Assembly: GCA_016714125.1 (NCBI GenBank)
Contig: JADJNX010000007.1
Span: 129,123 to 193,122 of the forward strand
Length of the DNA: 64,000 nt
Direction of reading: 5' to 3'
Source: Ignavibacteriales bacterium
Lineage (GTDB): Bacteria > Bacteroidota > Ignavibacteria > Ignavibacteriales > Ignavibacteriaceae
Notes under the pieces: generated by a model
Database searches by the model: none
The model's input: only the letters and a program-made list of their open reading frames with translations
Told to the model about the DNA's origin: nothing
Shown: positions 10,125 through 20,093 of the stretch, piece by piece
Numbering within the stretch: position 1 is the stretch's first letter
Layout: each line of letters begins with the position of its first letter
Translations under genes and position numbers: made by a program

Positions 10125-10745
10125 ATGTTTAAGAAATTCCTGCCTAAAGAAGAATCATATTTTGAAGATTTTCAAGAAATGATTAAAGTTATCGTTGAGA
10201 TGGGTAAAATGTCGAGTGATTTTTATTCATCAGAAGTTTATGATCTGGAGATATACAAACAAATTAAACCCCTCGAAAAGAAATGTGATGAAATTGCAAG
10301 TGCAGCAATTAAAAGGCTTAACGATACATTTATAACCCCTTTTGACAGGGAAGACATTTTTAGTCTTATAAAAAAAATAGATGATATTAGTGAAATTCTT
10401 CTCGCCTCTACTATCAGAGTTAACACATTTAATATTCATAAAAAAGTTGCCGGTGCCGGTGAAATGGCAAACATTGTTTATAATCAAACCATTATTTTAA
10501 AAGACATTTTAAGCAAACTTGATAAATATGGTGAAGATTATACCCAACTAGAAGAGATTAGAAAACTGGAATCAGAAGCTGATAAAGTTTACAGAGATTC
10601 TTTAAAACAACTCTTCCAGGATGACAATGCAAATACTCTTGAAATTATAAAAAATAAAGAAATATTAGATCAACTTGAGAAAGCTGCAGACAAATGTCAA
10701 ACTTGTGTGAACGTGATTCAATCAATACTCATCAAGAATTCTTGA
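10125..10745 (+). CDS. DUF47 family PhoU-like protein
   Basis: A soluble, mostly helical protein of 206 residues with no signal peptide, starting MFKKFLPKEESYFEDFQEM. This is the typical opening of the DUF47/PhoU-like family, which has repeated E/DxxxD metal-binding helices. Members are usually encoded directly upstream of a low-affinity phosphate permease and are thought to regulate it. Here pit follows after 33 bases on the same strand, which supports that role. Confidence 0.88.
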   Translation: MFKKFLPKEESYFEDFQEMIKVIVEMGKMSSDFYSSEVYDLEIYKQIKPLEKKCDEIASAAIKRLNDTFITPFDREDIFSLIKKIDDISEILLASTIRVNTFNIHKKVAGAGEMANIVYNQTIILKDILSKLDKYGEDYTQLEEIRKLESEADKVYRDSLKQLFQDDNANTLEIIKNKEILDQLEKAADKCQTCVNVIQSILIKNS

Positions 10746-10778
10746 CGTTAACATTCTGACTTTTCAAGGAAAAATTCG

Positions 10779-11774
10779 GTGGATTATACACTATTATCTC
10801 TAATATTTATAATATTTCTTGCTTTGGCATTCGATTTTATAAACGGTTTTCATGATGCCGCAAATTCAATCGCCACGGTTGTTTCGACCAGAGTTTTATC
10901 GCCAAAGTATGCGGTCATTTGGGCAGCATTCTTTAATTTTGTTGCATTTCTTGTGCTTGGCCTTCATGTGGCAAACACTATCGGAAAAGGGATAATTGAG
11001 CCACATGTTGTTGATCTCACCGTAATTGGAAGCGGTTTAACGGCAGCTATTATCTGGAACCTTGCCACCTGGTGGTTTGGAATTCCGTCAAGTTCGTCTC
11101 ATACCATGATAGGTGGACTTGTTGGAGCAGCCATAACCAAAGCAGGATTTACCGCTGTTTTTGCCTCATCAGTTTTCAAAATTATTGTCTTTATTTTCAT
11201 TGCTCCGATGATAGGAATCTTTGTAGCCTACTTTTTTTCTCTACTCGTTTTATACATCTGTAGAAATTTTGCACCGAGAAAAGTAGACAAAGTTTTTCGA
11301 AAACTTCAGCTTTTATCTTCGGCAGCTTACAGTTTGGGGCACGGATCTAACGATGCTCAAAAAATGATGGGTGTAATTTTTATGGCGCTTACAACAACAG
11401 GTTATTTGGGTCATCAAGAAGAAATTCCTTTGTGGGTTGTGCTTTCCTGTCATGCTGCTATTGCGCTTGGAACATTGTCGGGAGGGTGGAGAATTGTTAA
11501 AACAATGGGACAAAAAATAACAAAGCTTCGTCCTTTTGAAGGATTTACAGCAGAAACCGCCGGTGCTCTTACACTTTTTGGTACTGCACTTCTCGGCATT
11601 CCTGTAAGTACAACTCATACAATTACAGGTGCTATTATAGGATCAGGAATTACAAAAAGATTAAGTGCTGTAAAATGGCAGGTAACCTATGATCTTCTTT
11701 TGGCCTGGATTCTCACAATACCTGTGACAGCTATTATTGCTGCAGGAATCTACTTAATTTTTAACCTGTTTTAG
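10779..11774 (+). CDS. pit: inorganic phosphate transporter, Pit family
   Basis: This is a low-affinity phosphate (metal-phosphate)/H+ symporter of the inner membrane. Both PiT signature repeats are visible: the N-terminal DFINGFHDAANSIATVVSTR and the second copy GHGSNDAQKMMGVI. Hydrophobic helices run through the length, and SSSHTMIGG and STTHTITGA repeats mark the inverted halves. The start is GTG at 10779. It forms an operon with the DUF47 gene and ends at a hairpin terminator. Confidence 0.93.
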   Translation: MDYTLLSLIFIIFLALAFDFINGFHDAANSIATVVSTRVLSPKYAVIWAAFFNFVAFLVLGLHVANTIGKGIIEPHVVDLTVIGSGLTAAIIWNLATWWFGIPSSSSHTMIGGLVGAAITKAGFTAVFASSVFKIIVFIFIAPMIGIFVAYFFSLLVLYICRNFAPRKVDKVFRKLQLLSSAAYSLGHGSNDAQKMMGVIFMALTTTGYLGHQEEIPLWVVLSCHAAIALGTLSGGWRIVKTMGQKITKLRPFEGFTAETAGALTLFGTALLGIPVSTTHTITGAIIGSGITKRLSAVKWQVTYDLLLAWILTIPVTAIIAAGIYLIFNLF

Positions 11775-11781
11775 TTTTACA

Positions 11782-11821
11782 AAGGGAAGAGTGGTTAAAT
11801 AAATTAACCAAATCTTCCCTT
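11782..11821. terminator. hairpin terminator between pit and sppA
   Basis: AAGGGAAGA and TCTTCCCTT pair, with an inner TGGTTAA/TTAACCA arm and an ATAAA loop, making a long interrupted stem directly after pit. T-rich sequence follows on both sides, so it could stop both pit and the convergent sppA gene, whose stop is at 11846. Confidence 0.75.
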
Positions 11822-11845
11822 AATTAATTTTTGATAGTTAAAATA

Positions 11846-14248
11846 TTACTTCGTTAAATCTATAAACTCGTCAGGTAACAAAAAGAGAGGTAAACCATTA
11901 AATTCCAGCCGGAGCTTTAAATCTTTGATAAACTCACTGCTTTCAAGTGAAGGAATTTTAGGAATCCCCAATAACGAGCCAAAATCGAAAAGTGGTTGAT
12001 CAGGGAATTCAACTATTTCATAACTTTCCAGTCCGGCCTTTTGTGCAGCAATTTTAATTGCGTCATTTAGACCACCCAAAACATCGATAAGTCCATTGTT
12101 TAATCCGTCCATTCCCGACCAAACTCTTCCTTGGGCGACAGCTTCAATTTCGTCAATACTTCTGTTTCTACCTGTTGCAACTTTTCCTTTAAAAGATTCG
12201 TATTCACTGATAAAAAACTCTTTAATTGTATTTTTTTCTTCAGGTGTCATATTCCGTTGTGGAATTGTAATGCCGAGTAAAGGAATGGTAATTCCACTAA
12301 AAAGATCAGCTCTGTCACCTTTGGAAACCTGATCAGCGGTAAGACCAGTCCAGTCGGACAATCCTTTGTTGTAATACCATCCACCAATCACACCAATAGA
12401 GCCGGTGATGGTGTTTGGAGCAGCCAAAATGGTGTCAGCATACATAGAGAGCCAATATCCACCCGAAGCTGCCACAGAGCCCTGTGAAACAATAACAGGT
12501 TTATTTTTTGCATATTTTCTCAGGCCTTCGGCAATATAATCTGAGGCTTTTCCGTCACCTCCGGGTGAATCAACTCTAAGAACGATAGCTTTGATGTCAT
12601 CGTTCGCAGCAGCAACTCTAACATCGTTTATTAGTCTCCGGGCAGTTATTCCTTCATCCATTGCGCAAGCACCAATAGCATAGATTACCGCAATTTTATT
12701 CTTTTGACCCCAAAGGTTATCATCAGGTAAGAGTTTTTTACTGCTTGATGCAAGACTCTTTAGGGAAACTGAAGAATTGACAAGTCCTTCAAATATTTTT
12801 TCGAGGTCATCATATCTTGCTAAAGTATCCACCAAACCAAGTTTGAGGGCATCCCGGGAACTGATCAAAACCTTATTATTTACGATATCATCAAATGAAG
12901 AAGCAAGTCCCGGGCGGGAAGTAAGAATATCACTTTTTGCAAGATCGTAAAAGTCATCCACAAGAGCTTGTCTTTGTTCTTTGTCTGCTTCACTTGCCTT
13001 ATCTCTGGATAAGGTTTCCATAGCGGATTTATATTTGAAGAATCTCCACTCATCAAATCCGATACCAAGTTTATCGAGTGTCCCTTTCATATAGGTTTTT
13101 CCGGCTGAGTATCCGGGAAGTTGAATGGCAGATACAGGATCCATAACAATTTTGTCGGCAACAGATGCAAAATGATAGAGGTCCATCCCGCCGCCATCAA
13201 TGTAGATAACCACCTTTTTGCCGGTTTTTTGTAAGGATTTTAATTGTTCCCTTAATTCCCAAAGCATTTCTCGGTTTATATTGCAACCCGAAAGGTTTAG
13301 GATTATACCTTTGTAAGTGTCATTGTTTTTAACATCTTCAATATTTTGAAGGGCATCTATCAATGTGTTTGAGCCATCAAAAAGTTTAAATTTTTGATAT
13401 TTTAGGCCGCCATAAAGGCTCTGAACGGCAACATTGGATTTCTGAAAAACGGACAGGAAATTTCGATCCTGGGAGCCAATACGCAGTCCATAAGTTTGTG
13501 ATCCAATTTTTCCGTCATCCCTAAGATTACTATGAGAAAACAACGAGATGCCACCAAGACCAATCTGTAAACCTGCGGACATTGTTTTATTCTCAAAATA
13601 TCTAAAAACAGCGCGGAGACCCGGTAGAGGTTCAACTGCTATTCCCGCAGCCCAGCGATTTTTTATCGGATTATTTTCAGATTGCAGTATGTAATCGAAA
13701 AACCCGGAAACTTTTTCGTCACCAAAAGGTCTGATTGCAGCGGAAAAAACGCCTTCATTCATATCTGTTGATTGGTGAAAAACCCCAAGAACTGAAAGTG
13801 ATAAATATTTTACAGGTCGAGAAAAAGCTCCAACCTGCCAAAAATTATCGCGTGCGAAAAAAGATTTATCACCGTTGGACCAACCGTACCCGGCACCAAT
13901 TGCAAATCCTTCATTTCCCATCGAGAGATTTACACCATAATCATTAATTCTTCGTCCACTTTCTCTCTCCTGATTAAAATAAAAACTGAATCCCTTTGAT
14001 GCGGTAACAAAACCCCATCTCGTGAATTTTGAGTCTTCAACAGGAGAAGAGCCAAAGATGGTTATATCATTTCCCTTAAAAGCGGAAAGGAAAGCAGGGT
14101 TGTCGTAACCGTAAAGTCCAAACCTCATTGCCCCCGCGGAAGTGGCGGAAATGTCGGTCCGGGAGAAATATGAAGAACCAAATGGTTGGGAGAAAACTGT
14201 AGAGACTGAAACAAAACTGATAACAATTAAAACTACCAAACTTCGCAT
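11846..14248 (-). CDS. sppA: SppA-type S49 protease with N-terminal outer-membrane-barrel-like domain
   Basis: The protein has 800 residues. A signal peptide (ends near VFSQ, residue 21) is followed by about 250 residues rich in alternating aromatic/glycine strands (GFSFYFNQE, GFAIGAGYGWSNG) that read like an outer-membrane beta-barrel. Residues about 285-800 are a tandem SppA (67K type). The catalytic lysine candidate is in RFFKYKSAMETL (about 405) and the serine in SVAASGGYW (about 594), the classical Ser-Lys pair of the family. SppA normally has an inner-membrane anchor and degrades leftover signal peptides. Here the signal peptide and barrel suggest attachment to the outer membrane, so the substrate may differ. 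The protease call is firm; the barrel is inferred from sequence pattern only. Confidence 0.85.
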   Translation of the reverse strand: MRSLVVLIVISFVSVSTVFSQPFGSSYFSRTDISATSAGAMRFGLYGYDNPAFLSAFKGNDITIFGSSPVEDSKFTRWGFVTASKGFSFYFNQERESGRRINDYGVNLSMGNEGFAIGAGYGWSNGDKSFFARDNFWQVGAFSRPVKYLSLSVLGVFHQSTDMNEGVFSAAIRPFGDEKVSGFFDYILQSENNPIKNRWAAGIAVEPLPGLRAVFRYFENKTMSAGLQIGLGGISLFSHSNLRDDGKIGSQTYGLRIGSQDRNFLSVFQKSNVAVQSLYGGLKYQKFKLFDGSNTLIDALQNIEDVKNNDTYKGIILNLSGCNINREMLWELREQLKSLQKTGKKVVIYIDGGGMDLYHFASVADKIVMDPVSAIQLPGYSAGKTYMKGTLDKLGIGFDEWRFFKYKSAMETLSRDKASEADKEQRQALVDDFYDLAKSDILTSRPGLASSFDDIVNNKVLISSRDALKLGLVDTLARYDDLEKIFEGLVNSSVSLKSLASSSKKLLPDDNLWGQKNKIAVIYAIGACAMDEGITARRLINDVRVAAANDDIKAIVLRVDSPGGDGKASDYIAEGLRKYAKNKPVIVSQGSVAASGGYWLSMYADTILAAPNTITGSIGVIGGWYYNKGLSDWTGLTADQVSKGDRADLFSGITIPLLGITIPQRNMTPEEKNTIKEFFISEYESFKGKVATGRNRSIDEIEAVAQGRVWSGMDGLNNGLIDVLGGLNDAIKIAAQKAGLESYEIVEFPDQPLFDFGSLLGIPKIPSLESSEFIKDLKLRLEFNGLPLFLLPDEFIDLTK

Positions 14249-14471
14249 TTTATAAACCTTTTAAATGAGAGATATTAAGCGGTAAACTTAGGAATTTAGG
14301 TCTGAGAAAAAAATAGCCGGGGGTGTTTTTCATCATCTAATAAGTCCGTTTAAGTAAATCATAGATTTTTATATTTTACATTTTGGTTTTAAAGTAAAAT
14401 ATAAATCAGGTGAATTGACTTTTATCGATAAAAAAAATCAATTATCTTGTTTTTTTAATCAGGAGTTCTTT

Positions 14472-15354
14472 ATGGCAAGATTTCAAACATTTCCGCTGGT
14501 GTTTCTCTTTTTTGTTTTACTTTTCTCGAACACAAATGTGTTTTCTCAATGTTCGGATGCAGGGGTTTGTTCAGTTGGTGGACACACAGATGGAACACAT
14601 TCAAATAGCATCTCTCTTTCATACATTCTTGGGGGTAGTGGCAAACCTGAAAGTGTAACCTTTCACACTGTAAACCTCTCAGGAGGGTTTAGTCTCGGAA
14701 GTGGATATAAAGTTGATTTAAACATCCCTTTTTCTACCCAGGCTGGAGAAAGTTTTTCAACTTCCGGCCTTGGTGATCTCTCACTTATCGGTTCTAAAAA
14801 ACACGAAGTCAGTAAAGACATTTCATTATTGTTTTCGCTGGGATTTAAGTTGCCTGCGGGTGCCGTTCACCTCAAAAATGATGCACCTCAAATTTATCAG
14901 TCAGGATTGGGAACATACGATATCCTTGCCAGTGCGGGATTACTCTACAAACAATTCGATTTTTTGATAGGGTTTCAGATACCATTTGGCAGAAGTGAAA
15001 ACAAAGACACAAGACTTCAAAGAGCCCCGGATTTAATGATTCGAGGAGGATATTCTTATCTTTTGGAGAGAGTGCCGTAAAACTGGAATTAATTGGACTT
15101 AAACGACTTGGTCTCTCCTCCCGGGTATACATCCCGAATCCCTGGGTTCCACCCTGGCCGGTACCGAAAGTTTTGTTGATGTAGATGGAACTGATCAAAC
15201 ACAACTCAATCTGGGTTTAGGATTTGACACCAAAATTAGCAACAGAGTAAAAATTAATATTTACGGCGCCATGCCGCTATTAAAGAGGGACAATAATATC
15301 GACGGTTTAAAAAGAGCCTTCACTCTCTCTGTGGGAGTTGGGTATCTGTTTTAA
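14472..15354 (+). CDS. putative outer-membrane protein, unknown function (two frameshifts)
   Basis: The ATG at 14472 follows an AGGAG site at 14461-14465. A signal peptide (MARFQTFPLVFLFFVLLFSN...VFSQ) leads into a cysteine/histidine-rich segment (CSDAGVCSVGGHTDGTH) and then strand-like repeats (GFSLGSGYKVDLNIPFSTQ, FDFLIGFQIPFGRSE) typical of a beta-barrel. The first frame ends at 15080. The coding sense continues in other frames (SAVKLELIGLKRLG, then TLAGTESFVDVDGTDQTQL) to a stop at 15352-15354 after LSVGVGYLF, a barrel-like C-terminal strand. Breaks are near 15062 and 15130. The CxxxxxC...H segment could bind a metal or haem, but I recognise no family. Confidence 0.65.
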
Positions 15355-15403
15355 AAAACCACGGCTAAATAAGCACAAAAGAGTTTAAAAATTTCACCAA
15401 AAT

Positions 15404-15425
15404 GCCGGCGTGTAAGACCGCCGGC
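15404..15425. repeat. GC-rich palindrome in the spacer upstream of dnaN
   Basis: GCCGGCG (15404-15410) and CGCCGGC (15419-15425) are perfect 7-bp arms around an 8-base loop, in an otherwise AT-rich 245-base spacer. There is no T-run, so it is not a standard terminator. It looks like a REP-type palindrome. Confidence 0.45.
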
Positions 15426-15599
15426 CCACCCAAAAATGAGCGAATAAAGAGGCAATCCATAAAAAACCTCTGCCCTAACGAAATTTTCTTGTTATAACCC
15501 CTTATAAGTTGAAAAAAATGCATGTTTATTGTGGGTGACTACAGCACTTATTTCCTCAAAATTTCGTATTTTTAAAATTCGGAAAAACAGGATATCATA

Positions 15600-16709
15600 A
15601 TGCAATTTACCATAAACAGTATAGCTTTCGACAAGCTGATAACAAAAGTACTCCCGGCTGTACCGCTGCGGACACCAATGCCCATCCTCGAGAACATTCT
15701 GGTTGAATTTGGCGACGGTGAATTAACCCTTACTGCCAACGATCATGAAGTTGCGATTAGTGTAAAAGACCTCGTTACCTGCGATGGTTCTGCAAGATTT
15801 ATTGTAAAAGGAAAACTTCTGAGTGATTTTGTTAAATCACTGGGAGATACACAGATTCGTGTTGTTATTGAAGAGCAAAGAATTGTAATGAAAACTGATG
15901 TTGGTCACTACAATTTTAACTATGCTTCCCCCGAAAACTTCCCCGGATTCAGCAGAATTGCCACTGATAAAACTCTTGAAGTGGATGCAAAACTCCTTAA
16001 AAAAGCGTTACAATCAGCAGTTTTTGCCGTAAGCAAAGACTCTGCAAGAGTTGCGATGACAGGAGTTCTCATCGACATGAAAGAAGATGGTACCCATTTT
16101 GTTGCCACCGATGCTCACAAACTTGTTAAATTTTCAGCCACGGCATTAAAACATGATGAACCGATGGCAATTGTTATGCCCGGTAAAACAGTGAACATCC
16201 TCACAAAACTTCTTGAAGATGGAACGGTTACTCTCAGTTATTCAACAAGCGGAATGCTTATTGAAACCGGTAGTGCAAAACTTGTTTCCCGTCTGATCGA
16301 ACATAAATTTCCTGAATACAGCGCGGTAATTCCCCTGGACAGTCCAAACAAACTAACAATCAGCAAAGCACCATTTGCTTCTGCAACCAGAAGAATGCTT
16401 TTGTTAAGCAATAAAAATTTCCAATTGGTAAAAGTTACCCTTGATAAAGAAGAAATTTTGCTTAATACCGAGGATCAGGAAAGTGGATCCAAGGCTGATG
16501 AATCAGTTCCGGCTAATTACATCGGAGAAAAATTTACAATAGGGTTCAAAACAGAGTCACTGCTTGATTTGTTGAACAACATTAACTGTGATGATATGGT
16601 AGTTGAATTGGTTTCACCTGCAAAAGCAGCTATTTTTAAACCGCTTAAACAGGATGAAAATGAGGACCTTTTAATGCTCCTCATGCCAACACGCTTAAAT
16701 ACTTTATGA
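15600..16709 (+). CDS. dnaN: DNA polymerase III beta subunit (sliding clamp)
   Basis: DnaN is the ring-shaped processivity clamp. The protein has 369 residues, the usual size, and three-domain clamp sequence throughout: NILVEFGDGELTLTANDHEVA in domain I, a central FVATDAHKLVKFSATAL, and an ending LLMLLMPTRLN that matches the conserved M-P-M/T-R-L tail. The ATG at 15600 is preceded by an A/G-rich stretch. The stop overlaps the recF start in ATGA, so the two are translationally coupled. Confidence 0.96.
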   Translation: MQFTINSIAFDKLITKVLPAVPLRTPMPILENILVEFGDGELTLTANDHEVAISVKDLVTCDGSARFIVKGKLLSDFVKSLGDTQIRVVIEEQRIVMKTDVGHYNFNYASPENFPGFSRIATDKTLEVDAKLLKKALQSAVFAVSKDSARVAMTGVLIDMKEDGTHFVATDAHKLVKFSATALKHDEPMAIVMPGKTVNILTKLLEDGTVTLSYSTSGMLIETGSAKLVSRLIEHKFPEYSAVIPLDSPNKLTISKAPFASATRRMLLLSNKNFQLVKVTLDKEEILLNTEDQESGSKADESVPANYIGEKFTIGFKTESLLDLLNNINCDDMVVELVSPAKAAIFKPLKQDENEDLLMLLMPTRLNTL

Positions 16710-17803
16710 TCCTGAGATCTCTTGATCTAAAAAATTTCCGGTTACATTCGACAACACATTTGGATTTCTCCCCAAAACTGAATTTTTTGATTGGGGGAAA
16801 TGGAAGAGGAAAAACAACGGTACTTGAGGCTATTTACCTCATTTGTACCACAAAAAGCTTCAGATCGGCAACGGACCCGGAGATGTTAAACTTTGGGTCC
16901 GGAACCTATGAGATCAGCGCTTCCATTGACAGTTTCACTGATCATAAGATCAGAATATTTTATAGCAGGGAAGAGAGTAAACGGGTTTATTTTAAAGATG
17001 CAAAACCGTTATCACGATCTGCAGATATAATTGGCAAGTTCCCCGTGGTGGTGCTTACACCCGCAGATTTGGAACTTACACACGGTTATCCTGCAGACAG
17101 AAGAAAATTTGTTGACTCGGTTATTTCACAGTCGAGCGAGGTGTACTTAAGCACACTACTCGATTATAACAGAACACTTAAACAAAGGTCGTCACTTTTA
17201 TACAAACTAAAAGACTTCAGGTCGAAAATTTTGTTGGATGAACTGGAAGCCTGGGATGAAAAACTTGTGAATGCAGGCACGGTGCTCATTAAAATGAGAA
17301 GAAAGTTCATGGATGAATTCAAGGATTATCTCTCCGAATCATACTCTCATATAATCCCGACAAGTCGGGAAGAAATTCCACACATAGAATATGAATCTTT
17401 TGCCGGCGAAGACGATGATACCGCCAAGGTGTTTCATGAGACTATTGTGATTAATAAGGAAAATGAGATAAGAAGAGGCACTAATCTTGTTGGACCCCAT
17501 AAAGATGATTTTGTTTTTAGAATCAACGGGAATTCACTCAGAACCTACGGTTCACAGGGACAGCATAAATCATTTCAGGTTGCTCTAAAGTTTGCACAGT
17601 TCTTTTACTTAAAAAACATCTTAAAGAACACACCCTTTTTCTTGCTTGATGATGTGTTTGGTGAACTTGATAAAAGCAGGGCGATTGCAATCAGCGATTA
17701 TCTAAAAGAAGTGGGACAGGCGTTTATAACGCTTACAGATTTTTCGAATTATGAATTCTTGAAAAAGGATGAGAACGACTCAACCATTTTCATTAACCCT
17801 TAA
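16706..17803 (+). CDS. recF: DNA replication/repair protein RecF
   Basis: RecF is an SMC-like ATPase that loads RecA with RecO and RecR at gaps. The N-terminus reads MILRSLDLKNFRLH with Walker A IGGNGRGKTTVLEA. Near the C-terminus are the GSQGQHKSFQVALKFAQF signature and Walker B FFLLDDVFGELDKSRA. The length of 365 residues is standard. It sits between dnaN and the DUF721 gene, the common order near bacterial origins. Confidence 0.96.
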   Translation: MILRSLDLKNFRLHSTTHLDFSPKLNFLIGGNGRGKTTVLEAIYLICTTKSFRSATDPEMLNFGSGTYEISASIDSFTDHKIRIFYSREESKRVYFKDAKPLSRSADIIGKFPVVVLTPADLELTHGYPADRRKFVDSVISQSSEVYLSTLLDYNRTLKQRSSLLYKLKDFRSKILLDELEAWDEKLVNAGTVLIKMRRKFMDEFKDYLSESYSHIIPTSREEIPHIEYESFAGEDDDTAKVFHETIVINKENEIRRGTNLVGPHKDDFVFRINGNSLRTYGSQGQHKSFQVALKFAQFFYLKNILKNTPFFLLDDVFGELDKSRAIAISDYLKEVGQAFITLTDFSNYEFLKKDENDSTIFINP

Positions 17804-17860
17804 AATTGTAATAACTAAAAGTTAAAGAGACTTTTTTTAACTTTTTTGGTTGATTAAAAC

Positions 17861-18151
17861 ATGGCAAAAAAGATTGTTATCTCAGTTGGCGAAGTGATCA
17901 AAAACGACCCTGCTTTTCGAAGAGTAAGGGAAGTGTTTGAAAAAGAGGAGGTATATGAAGAATTTTTTCTCATTTTCCCCGAACTTGCCGGCCATGTATT
18001 ACCTGAAAAATATGAGAATGGAATATTAAAAATTAAAGTTGATAACCCTTCCCTGAAAAACGATCTAAAGTTTAATGAAGAGTTATTGATCAATAAAATG
18101 AATACACACTTTAAGTGTGAAAGAATAAAACAAATAAAGTTTTCACGATAA
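17861..18151 (+). CDS. DUF721/DciA-like protein
   Basis: A 96-residue protein without membrane segments. The pattern SVGEVIKNDPAFRRVREVFEKEEVYEEF, then a middle ..ILKIKVDNPSLKNDLKFNEELLINKMN.. and a short basic end (CERIKQIKF), fits DUF721. This family includes DciA, the ancestral loader of the replicative helicase DnaB. The position between recF and gyrB in an origin cluster supports the assignment. No DnaC is seen in the window. Confidence 0.72.
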   Translation: MAKKIVISVGEVIKNDPAFRRVREVFEKEEVYEEFFLIFPELAGHVLPEKYENGILKIKVDNPSLKNDLKFNEELLINKMNTHFKCERIKQIKFSR

Positions 18152-18172
18152 AAACGGAAAAAAACAGTAAAA

Positions 18173-20075
18173 ATGAGTGAACAAAATGGTATTCCTAACG
18201 GAAATGGGAATGATTACAGCGCTTCAAGCATAAATGTCTTAAAAGGCCTTGAAGCAGTAAGAAAACGCCCCGCAATGTACATCGGTGATGTGGGAGCCAG
18301 GGGTCTTCATCACTTGATTAATGAAGTGGTTGACAACAGTATTGATGAGGCGCTTGCCGGACATTGTGATACAATAAGTGTCACAATTAATCAGGACAAT
18401 AGTGTAACCGTTGAAGACAACGGCCGTGGTATTCCTGTTGATATCCATGAAGAAGAGCAGAAATCAGCTCTTGAAGTGGTTATGACAGTGCTACATGCCG
18501 GTGGTAAATTTGATAAAAACTCTTATAAAGTTTCAGGTGGTCTTCACGGAGTGGGTGTTTCAGTTGTGAATGCTCTCTCTGAATGGTTGAGGGTTGAAGT
18601 AAAAAGAGATAAAAAAATCTACTTCATGGAATTTAAAAGGGGTGATATGACAACCCCGCTTAAAGTGATTGGTAAGTTGAAAGAAAATGTCACCGGAACA
18701 AAAGTTACTTTTATGCCCGATGATGAAATATTTAAAACCATCAACTTTAAGTATGATACCGTAACAGCAAGAATGAGAGAGCTCGCTTACCTTAATAAAA
18801 ATGTAAGTATAGCTTGTAAAGATACCCGTGAGGGGAGTGAGGAAGAGGATCTTTTTCACTTTAAAGGTGGTCTTGTTGAGTTTGTTGCCTATATGGACGG
18901 GTCAAGAAAACCTCTTCACAAAACAATTTATATCGAGGGTGAAAGAGAAAACACTCCGGTTGAAGTTGCTTTCCATTATAACGAAGAATTCTCTGAAAAC
19001 ATCTTCTCTTATGTGAATAATATCAATACCCATGAAGGTGGAACCCATCTCGTCGGTTTTAAAGCCGCTCTTACAAGAACGCTCAATTCTTACGCTGCAA
19101 AAAACAATCTATTAAAAAACACAAAGATTACACTTTCGGGAGATGATTTCCGTGAGGGACTTACTGCTATAATCTCAGTTAAGGTTATGGAGCCCCAGTT
19201 TGAAGGGCAGACAAAAACCAAACTTGGTAACAGTGAAACCAAATCGGCTGTTGAAACTCTTGTAAATGAAAAACTTGCCGAATTCCTGGAAGAAAATCCG
19301 GGTGTGGGTAAAAAAATTGTTGAAAAAAGTCTCAGGGCAGCGGAAGCAAGAGAAGCAGCCAGAAAAGCTCGCGATCTCGCCAGAAGAAAAAATGCTCTCG
19401 ACAGCTTTGATCTTCCCGGTAAACTTGCCGATTGTTCCATCACCGACCCGGAACACTGCGAAGTGTATATCGTCGAGGGTGACTCGGCGGGTGGTTCTGC
19501 CAAACAGGGACGCGATAGAAGATTCCAGGCTATTCTTCCTCTTAAAGGTAAAATCCTTAATGTGGAAAAAGCGAAACTGCACAAAATCCTTGAAAACAAT
19601 GAAATTCAGGCGATTATTGCTGCGATGGGATGTGGTATCGATACCGAATTTGACGTCACAAAACTCAGATATGGTAAACTTATCCTCATGACTGATGCGG
19701 ATGTTGATGGAAGTGAAAAAGGGAAAAGAAGAGTTTTATGCTTTTGATGAAAAAGAAAGAGATGAAATTCTTAAAAGACTCAGGGCAAATCAGCGAAAAG
19801 CAACTTCGACTGAAACTGATGGAACTGAAGAATATGATGATGAAGGAAACATTAAAGGTGTTGTGATCTCCCGCTACAAAGGTTTGGGTGAAATGAATCC
19901 ACTTCAGCTTTGGGAAACCACAATGAATCCTGAAACCAGAACCATTCTGCAAGTGAACCTCGAGTCAACGGCTGAAGCCAACAGACTTTTTGAGGTGTTG
20001 ATGGGCGACGATGTTGAACCAAGAAGGTTATTCATCGAGAAAAACGCCAAATATGTACGAAATTTAGATATATAA
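18173..20075 (+). CDS. gyrB: DNA gyrase subunit B (internal deletion plus frameshift)
   Basis: GyrB is the ATPase and TOPRIM subunit of gyrase. The GHKL ATPase motifs (NEVVDNSIDEALAG, GRGIPV, GGLHGVGVSVVNALS) and the transducer domain are intact, and TOPRIM has EGDSAGGSAKQGRDR and MTDADVDG. Directly after DVDGS (about 19715) the frame breaks, and sequence resumes in another frame at KKGKEEFYAFDEKERDEIL. The intervening HIRTLLLTFFFR-type block of roughly 35-40 residues, present in every GyrB I know, is missing. The remaining C-terminus (RYKGLGEMNP to the stop at 20075) is normal. A real loss here should be lethal unless another copy exists, so an assembly deletion is likelier. Confidence 0.92.
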
Positions 20076-20093
20076 AGAAGAGATTAAATCAAT

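Noticed and set aside
19090..19599. Long minus-strand frame inside gyrB
   Set aside because: It is the reverse of a conserved gyrB region; serine/leucine-rich with no domain.
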